64,000 bases of DNA from Rhizobium vallis (GTDB lineage: Bacteria > Pseudomonadota > Alphaproteobacteria > Rhizobiales > Rhizobiaceae), in NCBI RefSeq assembly GCF_003985155.1, contig NZ_ML133700.1:79907-143906 (forward strand). The letters run 5' to 3'. The notes under the pieces are model-generated. The model saw nothing but the letters and a program-made list of their open reading frames with translations. It was not told where the DNA came from and did no database searches. The translations under genes and the position numbers were made by a program. Position 1 is the stretch's first letter; each line of letters begins with the position of its first letter. Below are positions 17,109-25,725 of the stretch, one piece after another.

Positions 17109-18761
17109 ATGTCTGAGATCGTCTATGATGCGCTGGTGATCGGCTCCGGCGCGGCGGGTTCCTTCGCGGTCAAGGAACTGACGGCGCAGGGATTGTCGGT
17201 GCTGCTGCTCGAGGCCGGCCCGGCCGTCGGGCCTGGGGATTTCGATCCCGCCCGCAAGAAGGAGCCCGCCAGCAGCATCAATATCTGGGAACGCGCGCGC
17301 GCCACGCTCAAGGGACAGCCGATCCAGGCACGCGCGGCCTTTTTTACCGAGCGCTTCAGCCATTTCTTCGTCAACGACCGCAAGAACCCCTATACGACAC
17401 CGAAAGGCGAGCCCTTCCTCTGGATCCGCGGACGCCAGGGCGGCGGGCGTCTCCACAGTTTCGGCCGGGTGCTACTGCGCTGGACCGACGAGGATTTCAA
17501 GATCCGGTCGCGCTCTGGAAAGGGCGTGGACTGGCCGGTTTCCTATGACGAGCTGGCGCCATTCTACGACGAGGTGGAAGCCTATCTCGGGCTCTACGGC
17601 AACAAGGACAATGTGGCGACCCTGCCGGACGGCATCTATGCGAAGCCGGCAGGCCTGACGCCCGCCGAACAGCTGTTCAAGCAGGCTGTGGAAAGCCGCT
17701 GGCCGGAACGGCACGTCGTCTCATGGCGCTACATCGCGCCCGATGCAGACCGCATGCCGCGGCCGCTGCGCGAAGCGAACGCCAGTGGCGGTCTGACCGT
17801 TCGCTACGACGCCGTCGTTCGCCGCATCACCACGGACGAGAAAACCGGCCGCGCCACCGGCGCGGAATACATCGATCGCAACACCGGCGAGGTATCGACC
17901 GCTCGCGCGGCGACAGTGGTGTTGTCTGCCTCGCCGATCGAGAGCGTGCGACTGCTCCTCAATTCGGCTTCGGCGAAGCATCCGGACGGACTTGGAAACA
18001 GCTCCGGTGTTCTCGGCCGCTACTTCATGGATCAGCTCCCATGCCTTGCCTTCGGCTCCTTCTCGAAGGCGAAGGGCTGGGCGCCCGACCGCTCCGCCCC
18101 CACCGACCCATTCTACAATCCCTCGGGCGGGATCGTCATTCCCCGCTTCGGCGAGGGGGATGCCGGCCGCGGTGATTTCGATTACCAGGGCAGCGTGGGC
18201 CGGGCACCGGTCTCCGGGGAGGTCGATGCCCGCCTCGCCTTCTTCGGCTTCGGCCGCATGCTGCCCTATGCCGATAATCGAATTACGCTGGATGTCAGGC
18301 GTAGGGATGCCTGGAGCATTCCCGTTCCGCATATCCGCTGCGTCATGCGGGAAGAAGAACAGGCGCTCTTGCGCCGGCAGGAGGAAACGCTGATCGCCAT
18401 GGTCAGAGAGGTTGGAGGCGATCTCGAATTCATCGGCTCGCCCACCGGCCTCAAGGAGATGGGCAAGGGTGCGTTCCCTGAAGCCGACGCCTTCAGCCGC
18501 TTCATGTTCCGCACATGGTTTCGCAAGACCATGTGCATGGGCGCGGCGATCCATGAGACGGGCGGTGCCCGCATGGGCGAAACCCCGGAAGCTTCGGTGC
18601 TCAATCCCTATAATCAGGTCTGGGATGCCCCGAACCTTGTCGTCACCGACGCCAGCGCCTTCCCGGGCAGCGGCATCGCCGGCACCACGCTGACCGTCAT
18701 GGCCCTGACGATCCGCGCCTGCCGCAACCTTGTCGACCGATACCGGGCGGGGCAGCTTTAG
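17109..18761 (+). CDS. GMC family oxidoreductase (sugar dehydrogenase-like)
   Basis: A 550-residue FAD-dependent glucose-methanol-choline oxidoreductase. The Rossmann FAD motif is at the N-terminus (VYDALVIGSGAAGSFAVKEL). The C-terminal GMC domain carries the active-site block HETGGARMGETP near residue 485 and ends with TDASAFPGSGIAGTTLTVMA. This HETGGARMG form is typical of periplasmic or membrane sugar dehydrogenases, including glucoside 3-dehydrogenases. No twin-arginine signal or small hitch-hiker subunit gene is visible. I chose the ATG at 17109 by similarity to family starts. It is the last gene of the sugar operon. Confidence 0.9.
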   Translation: MSEIVYDALVIGSGAAGSFAVKELTAQGLSVLLLEAGPAVGPGDFDPARKKEPASSINIWERARATLKGQPIQARAAFFTERFSHFFVNDRKNPYTTPKGEPFLWIRGRQGGGRLHSFGRVLLRWTDEDFKIRSRSGKGVDWPVSYDELAPFYDEVEAYLGLYGNKDNVATLPDGIYAKPAGLTPAEQLFKQAVESRWPERHVVSWRYIAPDADRMPRPLREANASGGLTVRYDAVVRRITTDEKTGRATGAEYIDRNTGEVSTARAATVVLSASPIESVRLLLNSASAKHPDGLGNSSGVLGRYFMDQLPCLAFGSFSKAKGWAPDRSAPTDPFYNPSGGIVIPRFGEGDAGRGDFDYQGSVGRAPVSGEVDARLAFFGFGRMLPYADNRITLDVRRRDAWSIPVPHIRCVMREEEQALLRRQEETLIAMVREVGGDLEFIGSPTGLKEMGKGAFPEADAFSRFMFRTWFRKTMCMGAAIHETGGARMGETPEASVLNPYNQVWDAPNLVVTDASAFPGSGIAGTTLTVMALTIRACRNLVDRYRAGQL

Positions 18762-18922
18762 GCGTGGTTTCGGCGGGTGGAATGCGCCCATTGCGTGCCG
18801 CGCCGCTTCCGCCAGGCCCGGGAACGACAGAGGCGCTTAGCCGTTTCAGCTTTTGATGGATGGTCGTCACAAAAATTTTGCAAGGACATGCTCCTGTCAA
18901 AAAAAGCAGAAGGAAAAAGGCC

Positions 18923-19837
18923 ATGTCGCAATCACATCAGGATCAGCTCAGCCGAATAAAAGCCGAAATCGCCGACAGCTTCGATGAGGAGCTGGAAATG
19001 CAGATGGAGGAAGACCGGCTGGACGATCTGGTCGCCGAAGGAATGTCGGAACCGGCCGAGCAGACGCTCGAGCGAAAGATCTATTTCCGGGAGCTTTTCC
19101 GGCTGCAGCACGAACTGGTGCGGCTGCAGGATTGGGTTCAGCACAAGCAGCTGAAGGTCGTGGTACTTTTCGAAGGCCGGGATTCGGCCGGCAAGGGAGG
19201 CGCGATCAAGCGCGTGACGCAGCGGCTCAATCCGCGCGTCTGCCGGACGGTCGCGCTGCCCGCCCCGACTGAGCGGGAACGCCATCAATGGTATTTCCAA
19301 CGATATGTCCCGCATCTTCCCACAGCCGGCGAAATGGTGCTCTTCGACCGCAGCTGGTACAATCGCGCCGGTGTCGAGCGCGTGATGGGGTTCTGCACGC
19401 CTGATGAACTCGAGGAATTCTTCCGCTCGGTGCCTGAATTCGAGCGCATGCTGGTCCGTTCCGGAATCGTGCTGATCAAGTACTGGTTTTCGATCACCGA
19501 CGAAGAGCAGGAATTCCGCTTCAAGATGCGTATCCACGATCCGCTGAAGCAATGGAAGCTTTCACCGATGGATATGGAAAGCCGTGTCCACTGGGAGGAA
19601 TACACCAAGGCCAAGGAAGAAATGCTGGCGCGCACGCACACCAAGGAAGCGCCCTGGTGGGTGGTACAGGCCGTGGACAAGAAACGGGCGCGGTTGAACT
19701 GCATCGCCCATCTTCTCGAGCAGATCCCTTATGAGGATGTTCCGAAGCCGGAGATTGAGCTACCGGACCGCATCCGTCATGCCGATTACAACAGGGCGCC
19801 GGTTCCGCCTGAAATGCACGTGCCCGAGCGCTATTGA
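18923..19837 (+). CDS. ppk2: Polyphosphate kinase 2 (PPK2)
   Basis: A 304-residue class I PPK2, which transfers phosphate between polyphosphate and nucleoside diphosphates. Walker A is FEGRDSAGKGGAIK near residue 95, the lid module is APTERERHQWYFQRYVPHLP, and Walker B is VLFDRSWYNRAGVERVMGF near residue 140. The N-terminal 80 residues form an acidic helical region. The start at 18923 follows an AGGAAAAAGG site; a longer frame upstream looks non-coding. It is apparently monocistronic, and converges with the aldo/keto reductase gene across a strong hairpin. Confidence 0.93.
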   Translation: MSQSHQDQLSRIKAEIADSFDEELEMQMEEDRLDDLVAEGMSEPAEQTLERKIYFRELFRLQHELVRLQDWVQHKQLKVVVLFEGRDSAGKGGAIKRVTQRLNPRVCRTVALPAPTERERHQWYFQRYVPHLPTAGEMVLFDRSWYNRAGVERVMGFCTPDELEEFFRSVPEFERMLVRSGIVLIKYWFSITDEEQEFRFKMRIHDPLKQWKLSPMDMESRVHWEEYTKAKEEMLARTHTKEAPWWVVQAVDKKRARLNCIAHLLEQIPYEDVPKPEIELPDRIRHADYNRAPVPPEMHVPERY

Positions 19838-19910
19838 ACGTATAGTCGCAACCGGCGGCAAGCTCGGGGGAAATAGCCGCAGCATGCGGCAATTCATCCC
19901 GGAGTGCTCT

Positions 19911-19938
19911 GCTATGCCACGCGAGAGCGTGGCGTAGC
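19911..19938. terminator. Hairpin between convergent genes, likely bidirectional terminator
   Basis: GCTATGCCACGC, loop GAGA, then GCGTGGCGTAGC form a 12-base stem with one T-G pair and a stable tetraloop. It lies between the ends of the PPK2 gene (plus) and the aldo/keto reductase gene (minus). There is no long U-tract on either side, so termination efficiency is uncertain. Confidence 0.6.
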
Positions 19939-19968
19939 AACGCGATCCGCTGCACGATTCGGATACCG

Positions 19969-20844
19969 TCAGGCGGCGATATCAGCCATGCGGTTCAATT
20001 CTCCGACAGCGTCGTCCGGGAGCGCCAGCCCGGCGGCGGCGAGGTTCTCCCTGAGATGGCCGACCGATGAGGTGCCGGGGATCAGCAGGATGTTCGGAGC
20101 ACGACGCAGCAGCCAGGCGAGCGCCACCTGCATAGGCGTGGCGTTCAGGCGTGCGGCGACGTTGGAGAGTGTGGACGATTGCAGCGGGGTAAAGCCGCCG
20201 AGCGGGAAGAACGGTACATAGGCGATGCCGTCGCCGGCAAGCTCGTCGATCAGGGCATCATCTGCCCGATGCGCCAGATTGTACTGGTTCTGTACGCAGA
20301 CGATCTCGGTGATCCCGCGGCCTTCGGCGACCTGCTTCGATGTGGCGTTGCTTAAGCCCACGTGACGGACCAGACCTTGCCGCTGAAGATCGGCAAGGAC
20401 CGCAAGCGGCTGTTCTATCGATCCTTCGGCGGGGCTATGCAGGTCGAAGGCGATCCTGAGGTTGACCACGTCGAGCACATCCAGGCCGAGATTGCGCAGG
20501 TTGTCGTGGACTGCCTGCGTCAACTCCTGGCGCGAGAAGGCTGGAATCCATGATCCATCCGCACCGCGCCGTGCGCCGATCTTGGTGACGATGACGAGAT
20601 CGTCGCGATAAGGATGCAGTGCTTCGCGGATGATCCGGTTGGTGACGTGGGGGCCGTAGAAGTCGCTTGTATCGATGTGATTGACGCCTGACGCAACGGC
20701 TTCGCGCAACACCGCCAAGGCTGCGTCATGATCCCTGGGCGGGCCGAACACGCCTGGACCCGCAAGCTGCATGGCGCCATAGCCGAGCCGTTTGACGCGA
20801 CGGTCGCCGATGGTGAACGTACCGGACTGATCGATAATGGACAT
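19969..20844 (-). CDS. Aldo/keto reductase
   Basis: A 291-residue NADPH-dependent aldo/keto reductase. It has GYGAMQLAGPGVFGPP near residue 20, the catalytic Asp/Tyr in HIDTSDFYGPHVTN near residue 58, the Lys in VIVTKIGARR near residue 82, and the C-terminal LLIPGTSSVGHLRENL cofactor loop. The true start is the ATG at 20844; the frame continues far upstream but there it is only the shadow of the divergent LysR gene. Such enzymes reduce small aldehydes. The LysR gene 96 bases away on the other strand is the likely regulator. Confidence 0.93.
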   Translation of the reverse strand: MSIIDQSGTFTIGDRRVKRLGYGAMQLAGPGVFGPPRDHDAALAVLREAVASGVNHIDTSDFYGPHVTNRIIREALHPYRDDLVIVTKIGARRGADGSWIPAFSRQELTQAVHDNLRNLGLDVLDVVNLRIAFDLHSPAEGSIEQPLAVLADLQRQGLVRHVGLSNATSKQVAEGRGITEIVCVQNQYNLAHRADDALIDELAGDGIAYVPFFPLGGFTPLQSSTLSNVAARLNATPMQVALAWLLRRAPNILLIPGTSSVGHLRENLAAAGLALPDDAVGELNRMADIAA

Positions 20845-20940
20845 GATCCAACTCCTTTCAAGAGATGGCGCCAAGTTAGGCGTTGTCCGATCGCGTGAAA
20901 ACCGGGTACAATCCGCACGGGCTGTGCGGGGTGGCGAACA

Positions 20941-21852
20941 ATGAAAGTCGACTTGGGTGATTTGAATGCCTTCGTGGCGGTGGCGCAAGCCGGCGGTTTT
21001 CGCGAAGGCGCGCGCGCAAGCGGCGGCAGCGCCTCTTTCCTTAGCGAGGCGGTTCGTCGCCTGGAGGCGCAGCTCGGTGTCAGGCTGCTCAACCGCACGA
21101 CGCGCAGCGTCGTCCCGACCGAAGCGGGCAAAGGCTTGCTGGAGCGGCTCGGTCCCGCATTGACGGAGGTCGAGTCGGCTCTCGACGTCGTCAACGGTTT
21201 TCGCGACAGGCCGGCCGGTTCGTTGCGGCTCAACGTGCCGGTCAGCGCGGCGCGGTTGGTGCTGCCGGCCATCGTTCCACCATTCCTCGCCGCCTATCCC
21301 GACATTCGGCTGGAGGTGGTCGCTGAAGAGAGCTTCGTCGATGTGATTGCCGCCGGCTGCGACGCCGGCATCCGTTATGATGAGCGGCTGGAGCAGGATA
21401 TGATCGCCGTGCCGATCGGGCCACGCGTGCAGCGCTTTGCCACTGCGGCGTCCCCCGATTATCTCGATCGTCACGGCCGGCCGCAGCACCCGAGCGAATT
21501 GCTCGGCCATGCCTGTCTGCTCGGCCGTTTTGCCAGCGGCGCGCTGACGACGCCGTGGGAATTCGAGCGAGATGGCGAGGTGGTTCGGGTCGAACCGAGC
21601 GGCCCCTTGATCGTCAGGATCGGCGGGGCGACCGACCTTAAGGTGGACGCTGCGATATCGGGTACGGGGATCGTCTACGTTTTCGAGGACTGGCTGCGCC
21701 CGCATCTCGACAGCGGCGCCCTCGAGCCGATCCTCGAACCATGGTGGCAGTGCTTTTCCGGGCCGTTCCTCTATTATCCCGGGCGGCGCTTGGTGCCTGC
21801 GCCGCTGCGTGCCTTCATCGACTTCGTAAAAGCATCGGCCAACCAGCATTGA
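20941..21852 (+). CDS. LysR family transcriptional regulator
   Basis: A 303-residue LysR protein. The HTH covers residues 1-60 (DLNAFVAVAQAGGFREGARA, then LSEAVRRLEAQLGVRLLNRTTRSV). The effector domain belongs to the AaeR/DmlR-like group (RPAGSLRLNVPVSAARLVLPAIVPPFL). It is divergent from the aldo/keto reductase gene and probably controls it. It ends 63 bases before the convergent small gene at 21915. Confidence 0.93.
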   Translation: MKVDLGDLNAFVAVAQAGGFREGARASGGSASFLSEAVRRLEAQLGVRLLNRTTRSVVPTEAGKGLLERLGPALTEVESALDVVNGFRDRPAGSLRLNVPVSAARLVLPAIVPPFLAAYPDIRLEVVAEESFVDVIAAGCDAGIRYDERLEQDMIAVPIGPRVQRFATAASPDYLDRHGRPQHPSELLGHACLLGRFASGALTTPWEFERDGEVVRVEPSGPLIVRIGGATDLKVDAAISGTGIVYVFEDWLRPHLDSGALEPILEPWWQCFSGPFLYYPGRRLVPAPLRAFIDFVKASANQH

Positions 21853-21914
21853 GCGGCGTCAAAGCTTGACCTCGGCACTGTCGCGATAATTCCCTGATCT
21901 TCTCGCGGTCGTCC

Positions 21915-22109
21915 TCAATGGACGCTCGGCGTTTTCATGACCACCGCGAAATCTTCGGCGACCAGTTCGCTGACGGCGATGAGGATTTCTTCCCGGGAAA
22001 AGCCGGATGTCAGGGCGCGTTGGATCAGATCCTGCAGATCCGGCTCCACGACGTCGCGGCAATCTTCGAGGCGTTCCTCCGAAACGGTGAGGCTATTGAG
22101 TTCGTCCAT
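21915..22109 (-). CDS. Small hypothetical protein, 64 residues
   Basis: A 64-residue acidic protein, starting MDELNSLTVSEERLEDCRD and ending in VAEDFAVVMKTPSVH. The composition (helical, acidic, no membrane segment) and the codon use look like a real gene. It lies 51 bases after rpsU in the same direction, so it may share its transcript. I do not recognise a family. Confidence 0.55.
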   Translation of the reverse strand: MDELNSLTVSEERLEDCRDVVEPDLQDLIQRALTSGFSREEILIAVSELVAEDFAVVMKTPSVH

Positions 22110-22160
22110 TGTCTGTCCTTTCCGGATATAATTGCGGTGGCCTGGGATGGTTCGAGGCGG

Positions 22161-22394
22161 TTAACGGGCAGCCGTCCGCGTCCGTCCGGCAAGCAGGCCC
22201 TCGCGTTGCATCTTCTTGCGGGCAGCCTTGCGCTGCCGGCTGATTGCCTGCGCCTTTTCCCTGACACGGCGTTCGGATGGCTTCTCGTAGGCGCGCCGTT
22301 CCTTCATTTCGCGGAACAGGCCTTCGCGCTGCATTTTCTTCTTCAAAACCCTGAGCGCCTGATCGACGTTGTTGTCTCTGACAAGTACCTGCAT
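22161..22394 (-). CDS. rpsU: 30S ribosomal protein S21
   Basis: A 77-residue S21 protein starting MQVLVRDNNVDQALRVLKKK, the family signature, followed by a long basic helical tail. The segment KKMQREGL occurs twice (residues 19-26 and 60-67), which I read as drift toward an internal repeat. S21 binds the 30S platform during initiation. Rhizobia carry several rpsU copies. This one is flanked by two tiny genes in the same direction and by catabolic genes, so it is probably an accessory paralogue. Confidence 0.93.
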   Translation of the reverse strand: MQVLVRDNNVDQALRVLKKKMQREGLFREMKERRAYEKPSERRVREKAQAISRQRKAARKKMQREGLLAGRTRTAAR

Positions 22395-22432
22395 TTCGAA
22401 TTCTCCTTATGGCTGTTTGCACCGATCGCCGT

Positions 22433-22585
22433 TCAGCCGAGCTGCTTGGCAATCAGCGCCTGCAGTTCGCGGCGGGTGAGAAGGCAGGGAGACGGCTTCC
22501 AGGTCCCGGCAGCACGGCGGACTGCCTCATCACCCTCACGCGGTTTGGCCGCCGCAACCGCGGTGGCTTTATTTGTGTCGGTCAA
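22433..22585 (-). CDS. Small hypothetical protein upstream of rpsU, 50 residues
   Basis: A 50-residue peptide starting at a TTG six bases after an AAAGGA site. It opens with a Lys/Ala-rich stretch (TDTNKATAVAAAKPREGDEA) and ends with CLLTRRELQALIAKQLG. The good ribosome site, the start position and the amphipathic C-terminal helix make it a credible gene. It ends 38 bases before rpsU, so the two are probably cotranscribed. The family is unknown to me; similar short leader genes in front of rpsU would support it. Confidence 0.55.
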   Translation of the reverse strand: MTDTNKATAVAAAKPREGDEAVRRAAGTWKPSPCLLTRRELQALIAKQLG

Positions 22586-23023
22586 AAAAATCCTTTGCCG
22601 GCCATGGCCGGGGTCATCGCTTGTGTGTGGGATTGCTTATCGTGCGGCCTCTGGCCGCATGGCCGGTGCGCAAGCGTGTCGTCCAAGAGCCGTACGGTTT
22701 GGTTCCGCTTCGATCGGTCGCAGCTGTAAAATAGGTGTCGGAGACCGCGATTGCAACGGGCGAGCCAGCAGCGTCATAAAACTCCACCGGAGGTGTCCGT
22801 CTCCGGCATTTTACTCAAGTTATCCGCGTATTAGTTCGCCAAATTTTCTTCAAATTTGCGTGAAAATGGAATTATTCCATCGCAAATGAAGCAACGGGAA
22901 AATCGGCGGCGAAATTAACCTTCTGTTAAATAGGTTATTGACTTATAGTATTAATCAGTTGTTAAAGGAGCCGCTCGCTAAGGTCAAAATTGACCCGTCG
23001 ATAAACAATTTTAGGAGAGAGCA
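22586..23023. promoter_or_regulatory. 438-base intergenic region between the rpsU operon and the Rap adhesin
   Basis: No gene is visible on either strand. The right half (22800-23000) is clearly AT-rich and should hold the adhesin promoter. A palindrome GGTCAA-AA-TTGACC lies at 22982-22995, and a TAGGAGAGAG ribosome site precedes the ATG at 23024. The left half holds GC-rich short inverted repeats around GGCCATGGCC and the presumed rpsU-operon promoter. Confidence 0.5.
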
Positions 23024-23737
23024 ATGGCTTCGCCGATACACGCAACTGATGATAGTGCAACATTTAATGAAACAGACGTAATTTCCGGAAATCTGCTTTC
23101 CAACGATTCTTCCGACAACGGCCACCTGTACCTGCGCGCCTTCGACGGCGAAAGCGTTGGTGCCAAGCAGGGCAACAACCAGATCACCGAGATCCATGGC
23201 GACTTCGGTACCTTCTTCGTCAAGCCGGACGGCAGCTATACCTACGTCCTGAGCGACGCTGCCAAGATCGGCTTCACCAATGGTGAAACGCTGACTGAAC
23301 GCGTCACCTACAAGATCTCCGACGGCGCCGGTCACACCGACGTCGGCGTGTTCTCCCTGAACATCCAGGGCGTAACCCAGGTCAAGCCGGTCGCTGTCGA
23401 TGACCACTTCAGCTTCTCTGAAGGCGACGTCATGGGTGGCAACGTTCTCAGCAACGACATCAAGGGCGACAACGGCAAGCTCTTCCTCCGTCAGTTCGAC
23501 GGCACGAACGTCAGCGCCAAGAGCGGCCTCGACGCCGTTACCGACATCGCCGGCGACCATGGCGTCTTCCACGTCAAGCCGAATGGCGAATTCACCTACA
23601 CGCTGACGGAAGACCTGACTGCCGGCCAGCAGGTCATGGAAACCGTCCAGTACTACAAGATCTCCGACGGCGAAGGCCACACGGATGTCGGTGTCCTGAC
23701 GCTCAACATCACGGGCACAGATGCTCATCTCGTGTAA
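23024..23737 (+). CDS. rapA: Rap-family cadherin-like adhesin (secreted, two Ra/CHDL repeats)
   Basis: A 237-residue acidic protein made of two tandem repeats of about 115 residues. Each repeat has an AVDD/ATDD start, a GNLLSNDSS or GNVLSNDIK block, an LRAFDG/LRQFDG block, a GTFFVKPDGSYTY or GVFHVKPNGEFTY block, and a YKISDGAGHTDVGV-type end. This two-domain, no-signal-peptide design matches the R. leguminosarum Rap adhesins. Those bind Ca and acidic exopolysaccharide and leave the cell through the PrsDE type I system. The prsDE genes are not in the window. The exact paralogue (rapA1, A2, B or C) cannot be decided here. Confidence 0.85.
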   Translation: MASPIHATDDSATFNETDVISGNLLSNDSSDNGHLYLRAFDGESVGAKQGNNQITEIHGDFGTFFVKPDGSYTYVLSDAAKIGFTNGETLTERVTYKISDGAGHTDVGVFSLNIQGVTQVKPVAVDDHFSFSEGDVMGGNVLSNDIKGDNGKLFLRQFDGTNVSAKSGLDAVTDIAGDHGVFHVKPNGEFTYTLTEDLTAGQQVMETVQYYKISDGEGHTDVGVLTLNITGTDAHLV

Positions 23738-23763
23738 TCAGCGGTGATACATCGCTGAGACAC

Positions 23764-23791
23764 GACGCCCGCCGTGCCAACGGCGGGCGTC
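23764..23791 (+). terminator. Rho-independent terminator of the Rap adhesin gene
   Basis: GACGCCCGCCGT, loop GCCA, then ACGGCGGGCGTC form a perfect 12-base stem, followed by TTCGTTTATT. It lies 26 bases after the adhesin stop, so the gene is likely transcribed alone. Confidence 0.85.
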
Positions 23792-23907
23792 TTCGTTTAT
23801 TCGCCTGGCCTTTCGCCTGACCCGGCGGGACGCTTATACATAATTCTTTTTAGCTAGTTCTTATAAAAGCTGGGGAAGCGTAGTCTTCATGTTCGGAGGA
23901 CACGCCC

Positions 23908-24096
23908 TTGACCGAACACATCGAACCCAAGCAAATCGAAACGGACGATCTGACGAAAGTCTGGTCCGTCACCGAATATTGCGCTCGCCATCGGATAGAT
24001 GCCGAGGAACAGGCGCTGCTGCTCAGACTTTTCGGGCCATTCGCGACAGCCTGTGAACTGCTCCACAATGCCAAGCGCGCGCCGCGATTTAGATGA
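23908..24096 (+). CDS. Small hypothetical protein, 62 residues
   Basis: A 62-residue protein starting at a TTG seven bases after a GGAGGA site. It reads TEHIEPKQIETDDL at the start and contains a compact helical core, EYCARHRIDAEEQALLLRLF. No membrane segment or signal. The strong ribosome site and the non-random composition support a real gene. I do not recognise a characterised family. It is separated from the adhesin by a terminator and from the LuxR gene by 145 bases. Confidence 0.55.
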   Translation: MTEHIEPKQIETDDLTKVWSVTEYCARHRIDAEEQALLLRLFGPFATACELLHNAKRAPRFR

Positions 24097-24241
24097 TGGG
24101 CACTTCACCTCGTCGCCTCAAATCATCCATCCTCTCATCGGTCGCAACCTTCCCTTCCCCCGAACGGGCATGAGAATCACCTGATCGGGTGACGCTCGTC
24201 ATCTCGGCGGACCCGTCATCGTGAAAGCGAGAGGCGCTGAC

Positions 24242-25429
24242 ATGGATCATGTCGACATCATTGATGCGGTCTACCAGGCAGCGGCGCGGTCCGAGCTATG
24301 GCCGGATACGCTGTGCTCGATCGTCGATTACGTCGGCGCCGTCGGCGGAAATATCGTCTATCAGGCGCCTGACGGCCGCGGCAGCTTTCTGATCCCCGGC
24401 CGCATGCGCGACGATTTGAACAGGCTTTATCTCCGGCAGTACACGGGCAACCCCTATGCCCGCGCATTCGAGAAGGTAAAGCCGGGCGAGGTTGTAATCG
24501 GCAACGAGCTGATCGATGCCGAGGCCGTACGGCATTCGGCCTTTTATGCCGATATCTGTGAACCTCAGAACATCTTCAATCAGCTCTTCCTGCCGCATGC
24601 CAGCCTGCATGAACGCGGAGGCATCGGCGGGGTCGCCCTTTTCCTGTCCCGCCGACAGGACGAACATGCCGCCGATGCGGCGGCTCGGTTGAAGCTGCTG
24701 AGCCCGCATATGGCGCGCGCGATCGATCTTTCTTTTCAGATGAGCCGGATCGCCCGCGCACCCGAATTGTCGCAACGATTGATCGACGCGATAGCCGACG
24801 CGGCTGTGCTGATCGACGGGCGCGGTGCGATCCTTCTCGTGAATACGGCGGCCGAGGCATTGCTTCAGCGCGCCGATGGTATTTTCCTCAGCCGCTCCGA
24901 GAGGCCGTCCCTTGCAGCCCACATCTCCGAAAGCTCTCTGCGCCTGACGAACGCCATTCGCCAGGCTCTGCTGATCGCCGCTGGCGAAGACACGCCTTTC
25001 GAAGGGGCATTTTCGATCTCTCGGCCATCGGGTTTGCCACCTTATCTGGTGATGGTCACGCCGCTTGCACCGACGGCGGTTTCCATTTGGGATGCGGTCG
25101 ACAGCGGCGCACGCGTCCTCGTCCATATCGTCGATCCGGAAGCGAAAACACGCCGGCAAGCGCAGCAGCTGCAGCGCATCTTCGGCCTGACGGAAGCCGA
25201 AACCCGGGTCGCCGCGCTGATCGGCAGCGGCATGAACCTGCCAGAGATTGCCCGGGTTCTGGGGATTTCGTCTAACACGGTGAAAACACATACCGGCCGA
25301 TGCTTCGGCAAGACGGGAATGCGATCCCAGGCAGCTCTTGCCAGGCTGATCGCCTCGACCCCGATTGCCGAAAAAAGAGCGGCGGCGCCGGCCAGGACGA
25401 GCGGAAAGAGCATTCCGCGGGAATTGTGA
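24242..25429 (+). CDS. LuxR-type helix-turn-helix transcriptional regulator
   Basis: A 395-residue regulator. The C-terminal GerE/LuxR HTH is clear (FGLTEAETRVAALIGSGMNL, then EIARVLGISSNTVKTHTGRCF, about residues 315-360). The middle region around residues 180-270 looks PAS-like (AVLIDGRGAILLVNTAAEAL). The N-terminus has no autoinducer-binding signature that I can see. A GTG seven codons upstream is an alternative start. No neighbouring target is obvious. Regulators of this build are common in rhizobia and mostly uncharacterised. Confidence 0.88.
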   Translation: MDHVDIIDAVYQAAARSELWPDTLCSIVDYVGAVGGNIVYQAPDGRGSFLIPGRMRDDLNRLYLRQYTGNPYARAFEKVKPGEVVIGNELIDAEAVRHSAFYADICEPQNIFNQLFLPHASLHERGGIGGVALFLSRRQDEHAADAAARLKLLSPHMARAIDLSFQMSRIARAPELSQRLIDAIADAAVLIDGRGAILLVNTAAEALLQRADGIFLSRSERPSLAAHISESSLRLTNAIRQALLIAAGEDTPFEGAFSISRPSGLPPYLVMVTPLAPTAVSIWDAVDSGARVLVHIVDPEAKTRRQAQQLQRIFGLTEAETRVAALIGSGMNLPEIARVLGISSNTVKTHTGRCFGKTGMRSQAALARLIASTPIAEKRAAAPARTSGKSIPREL

Positions 25430-25530
25430 TTCTTAAGCGCTCACCGCGATCCCGTTGGGTCGGAGCGATTTCCTGAATTGTTCCTCACCCTCTGCACAAA
25501 AACTGCAATCCGGCGCGGCATGTTCCCGCC

Positions 25531-25725
25531 ATGAGCAAGAACGACATCCCGCCCCACATCACCCTGCCCGCCGTGCCGGATAGCCTTCGCAATGACGGAT
25601 GGTGGCTGGCAGAGGCAAGCGGGCGTCAAGGCATACCTGCCGAGGCGAACCCCGTCGACATGTTCATCCCAACCGAAAAGCGGCATCTGCGAGAGGAGCA
25701 GCAATGGATACAACCGATACCTTGA
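25531..25725 (+). CDS. Small hypothetical protein, 64 residues, overlapping the DUF4173 gene
   Basis: A 64-residue protein, MSKNDIPPHITLPAVPDSLR at the start, rich in Pro and Trp (NDGWWLAEASGRQG) and without membrane segments. Its last 22 bases overlap the start of the DUF4173 gene, an arrangement that would couple their translation. Codon use looks coding. I do not recognise the family and cannot exclude that it is chance. Confidence 0.45.
   Translation: MSKNDIPPHITLPAVPDSLRNDGWWLAEASGRQGIPAEANPVDMFIPTEKRHLREEQQWIQPIP

Noticed and set aside
15924..17456. 510-codon open frame on the minus strand opposite the ATPase and GMC genes
   Set aside because: Mirror frame of high-GC coding DNA; both plus-strand genes have complete motifs.
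20845..21849. N-terminal extension of the aldo/keto reductase frame
   Set aside because: This stretch is antisense to the divergent LysR gene; the enzyme's family similarity starts at 20844.
22600..22700. GC-rich inverted repeats considered as a riboswitch before rpsU
   Set aside because: No match to a known class that I can recognise; could be simple promoter-proximal structure.
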